Below, one piece after another: positions 61,895 through 64,000 of a DNA stretch of 64,000 nucleotides. Under the pieces are notes generated by a model. That model did not search any database, was not told where the DNA came from, and was given only the letters and a program-made list of their open reading frames with translations. Positions within the stretch are counted from its first letter, which is position 1, and every line of letters begins with the position of its first letter. The position numbers and the translations under genes are program-made. This stretch comes from Peptidiphaga gingivicola (lineage in GTDB: Bacteria > Actinomycetota > Actinomycetes > Actinomycetales > Actinomycetaceae): assembly GCF_001652275.1 (NCBI RefSeq), contig NZ_LVZK01000001.1, forward strand, positions 744,001-808,000, in the 5' to 3' direction.

Positions 61895-64000
61895 TCAGTC
61901 CGTCGAAATTCTCATTGGGGACGGACGGTATGTTTTGGTGTTCGGAGAAGAGCCGCAGAGGTCAGTGGGCGACAGGCCGCGGCCTTCCTGCGGTTCGCCG
62001 GTTTTGCTGTTCGTCTGGTTGTTCGCCTTGTTTTCGGCCAGGGACATATAGCGGACTTCGACGCCGTCGTCATAGCCGTAGGCCGCACGCTGCATCGCCT
62101 GGATCCATGGCAGGCGGTCGAGGTCCAAGCGGCGATCGGGAGCGACCTCGCGCATGAGCTTCTTCAAGGAGAACTTCGACGGCTTGCGCGTTTTCGCCCC
62201 GAACCCGAGGCATGCCTCCAGCGATTCGTAGGATTTTGCGAGGCTGCGCCCGCGCCAGGCTTTCAAGCCGCCTTCGGCTATGCGCACTTCCACGGCGCCC
62301 AAACCGAGCGGTTTGCCCAAGCCCATGCGCAGGAATCCGACGGGTTTGGTGGGTGCCTCGCCGTCCCCCTTGCCGGCTTCGCTTTTGGCCTTCTCTTCAG
62401 CGTTCTCAGTCCGATTTCGCGCCTCCAACGGGACGAGGTTTTCCGGAGTGAGCACCCACACAAGGGACGCCAGCTCAAATTTGCTGAGATTCTCAAAGCG
62501 CAACGTGCACTTGAGCGAGCTTCCGGTTTCGATCCACGTTTTGGCGGTGATCCGGACGTCGTCATTGCCCTGCTCGAGGTCGAGCTGGGGAAGCTCGGTT
62601 GCGCTTCTGAGGAAGCCGGTTTCGTCGACTTGCGGTTTGCGGTGAACGGGGTAGGCGGCTGCGCCGAGAAGCTGACCTGGCCCGAAATATTCTCTCCGGG
62701 CAAGGAGACGCCATTCTTCCTTTTCTTCTTTGACGCTGACTTCTTGTTTTCTGTCATTTGGAGCGATGCCGGCGCTCTCATTGTCTTTTTTGATCCGACG
62801 AGTGGTGCCGCCGGAGTCGGTCAGAAAGCGCCGGGCGGAAGAGACTTTTGGTTCGAGCAGCGGTGCCAGCTTCTTCTCCTTGCGGCACACTTTCACGCCG
62901 GACGAGTCGACCTGTCCAAAGGAGACGCGCCCGCGATAGGCGACGTCGCCGCCCTTGGCGTTCCCCATTGTTTCCGGCACGACGTAGCCGAAGAGCCTGT
63001 CGGCCGGAGAGGCTTCGTCGCGATTCTTCGGGGGAGTGACCAGCTGATTCTCGGCGAGCTCCCGCGGGCTTTTTTGATACGCTCGCCGTCCGACCATCGT
63101 GGGCAGAACTTCGCATACGGCGACGCTCTTGAGCATTTTGCCGTAGCAGTCGGGCACCTCGTCAGTGTCGAGGCGGACGAAGACGAGGTCGCCCTCCGCG
63201 AGAATCGTCGCCGGAGCGCTGTCGGCCAATGCGGGTGCGCTGCCGGTTGGCTCCGATGCGCTGTCGGCCGACGTCGGTGCGTTCTTGGCCAATGCAGGTG
63301 TTCCGTCAGTTGGCGTCAGCGCGTCGTCGGTCGGTTCGAATGCGCCGGCTGACGCCGGTGCGTCGTCGGCCTGTGCTGAAGCGCCGTTTGCGGCTCGATT
63401 CTCGCGCTTTTGCGACGCGCGATTGAGCAGATGAGGTTCGGGCCCCTTGTACTCGTCCGACGCTTTGCGATAGCTCTCGATAATCAGCCCGTAGTCGCGA
63501 ATGTTCGTTTCAGTGAGCCGCAGAATCGTTCCCGAGATGTCTTTCCCTGAGGAATCGCTCTTGAAGAAGAACCTCTCGTACTTCTTGTTCTCGAACAGGT
63601 CGCTTGCAAACTTGCCTTCGGGTGCTGTGCGGCAGGCGTACCCCTCAACCTCAATGGGTCTGGCACTCCGATAGCCCTTTCGCGTAACACGGAAGAACTC
63701 TTCGAGTTTGCCGGTGGCCTCGCGCCGCACATGCGTAACCACAGGCGTGCCGTCTTTGAGGCGAGTCAAACCGACACGAACCGGATCCCCGTGGGGAGTT
63801 AGCGAACGAAACCTCTTGAGTACCTGCTCTGCAGGCGGAAGCAGTCCGGCTCCGGGCACTCGCGGGCGCTGAGGCGCTTTCGCGTTTGGGGCAGGCTGCG
63901 TGTGACCTTCGCGAACGACTTCGATGCCTTTGATGTTCAGGGAGTCGACCAGAAGCGCCATCTCGTTCTTTTCGCCTTTCCCGTTGAGGATTTCGACGGC
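61895..64000 (-). CDS. RAMP-superfamily CRISPR protein, TIGR03986-like (paralogue 2, runs off right edge)
   Basis: At least 688 residues from the ATG at 63961, but the frame stays open to the window edge, and the N-terminal RAMP half seen in paralogue 1 is missing, so the true start probably lies outside. It has ISGTILRLTETNIRDYGLII, AEGDLVFVRLDTDEVPDCYG, SPADRLFGYVVPE, YRGRVSFGQV, LLEPKVSSARRFL and FLRMGLGKPLGLGAVEVR. The C-terminal 120 residues parallel paralogue 1 (WIQAMQRAAYGYDDGVEVRY, SLAENKANNQT). A Thr/Ala/Asp/Pro-rich insertion spans about residues 185-252. It is probably the upstream partner in the same effector operon. Confidence 0.8.
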   Translation of the reverse strand, partial: AVEILNGKGEKNEMALLVDSLNIKGIEVVREGHTQPAPNAKAPQRPRVPGAGLLPPAEQVLKRFRSLTPHGDPVRVGLTRLKDGTPVVTHVRREATGKLEEFFRVTRKGYRSARPIEVEGYACRTAPEGKFASDLFENKKYERFFFKSDSSGKDISGTILRLTETNIRDYGLIIESYRKASDEYKGPEPHLLNRASQKRENRAANGASAQADDAPASAGAFEPTDDALTPTDGTPALAKNAPTSADSASEPTGSAPALADSAPATILAEGDLVFVRLDTDEVPDCYGKMLKSVAVCEVLPTMVGRRAYQKSPRELAENQLVTPPKNRDEASPADRLFGYVVPETMGNAKGGDVAYRGRVSFGQVDSSGVKVCRKEKKLAPLLEPKVSSARRFLTDSGGTTRRIKKDNESAGIAPNDRKQEVSVKEEKEEWRLLARREYFGPGQLLGAAAYPVHRKPQVDETGFLRSATELPQLDLEQGNDDVRITAKTWIETGSSLKCTLRFENLSKFELASLVWVLTPENLVPLEARNRTENAEEKAKSEAGKGDGEAPTKPVGFLRMGLGKPLGLGAVEVRIAEGGLKAWRGRSLAKSYESLEACLGFGAKTRKPSKFSLKKLMREVAPDRRLDLDRLPWIQAMQRAAYGYDDGVEVRYMSLAENKANNQTNSKTGEPQEGRGLSPTDLCGSSPNTKTYRPSPMRISTD

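Overview
The window is high-GC chromosomal DNA from an actinomycete. The gene content suggests an anaerobic or facultative host-associated member of the Actinomycetales, in the Actinomyces/Actinobaculum range (inference). Pointers are a WhiB regulator followed by a DUF4177 mini-gene, an actinobacterial Crp next to endonuclease III, a Tad-type pilus locus beside a DEAH-box helicase, scattered type VII secretion (T7SS)-like substrate genes, and an oxygen-sensitive class III ribonucleotide reductase. No prophage, integrase or insertion sequence was recognised.

Layout. 0-1.7 kb: TetR regulator and an ABC-2 exporter. 2.3-4.8 kb: tRNA-Ser(CGA), a strong terminator and three genes around a T7SS-like protein. 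4.9-7.4 kb: CtpE-like P-type ATPase. 7.5-13.6 kb: two paralogous ABC-2 exporters flanking a two-component system. 13.8-18.9 kb: 3-dehydroquinate synthase, a DUF2339-like membrane protein and a VOC protein. 19.1-21.5 kb: T7SS-like genes with a recent 419-bp duplication of a YbaB-like gene. 21.9 kb: tRNA-Pro(CGG). 22-29.5 kb: metallophosphoesterase, class A penicillin-binding protein, WhiB, DUF4177, RidA-like, Crp, Nth and an alpha/beta hydrolase. 29.5-34.1 kb: a disordered membrane protein and three related lipoproteins. 34.3-43.2 kb: Tad pilus cluster (CpaE-like, TadA, TadB, TadC, Flp-like pilin, TadE, second TadE-like) and the convergent helicase. 43.2-47.1 kb: minisatellites, a pair of NrdR-box-like sites and nrdDG. 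47.5-49.7 kb: another T7SS-like pair. 49.9-54.0 kb: four tandem LppM-like lipoproteins with a duplicated fragment of the neighbouring DNA glycosylase gene. 54.2-64 kb: DNA-3-methyladenine glycosylase, a decayed toxin-antitoxin remnant and a CRISPR-Cas locus.

The CRISPR-Cas locus is the most notable part. It has an array of 17 repeats of 37 nt, apparently transcribed leftward. A divergent gene encodes Cas1 fused behind a reverse-transcriptase-like domain, and it overlaps cas2. Two large paralogous RAMP proteins of the TIGR03986 type converge on cas2 and run off the right edge. The RT-like domain keeps the order of RT motifs but has lost all three catalytic aspartates (motif A Asp is Glu220, and the YADD box reads RHGS at 303-306). 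The Cas1 active-site residues are present. This looks like an RT-Cas1 lineage in which the RT has become a non-catalytic part of the adaptation complex. Cas10 and the other effector genes would have to lie to the right of this window.
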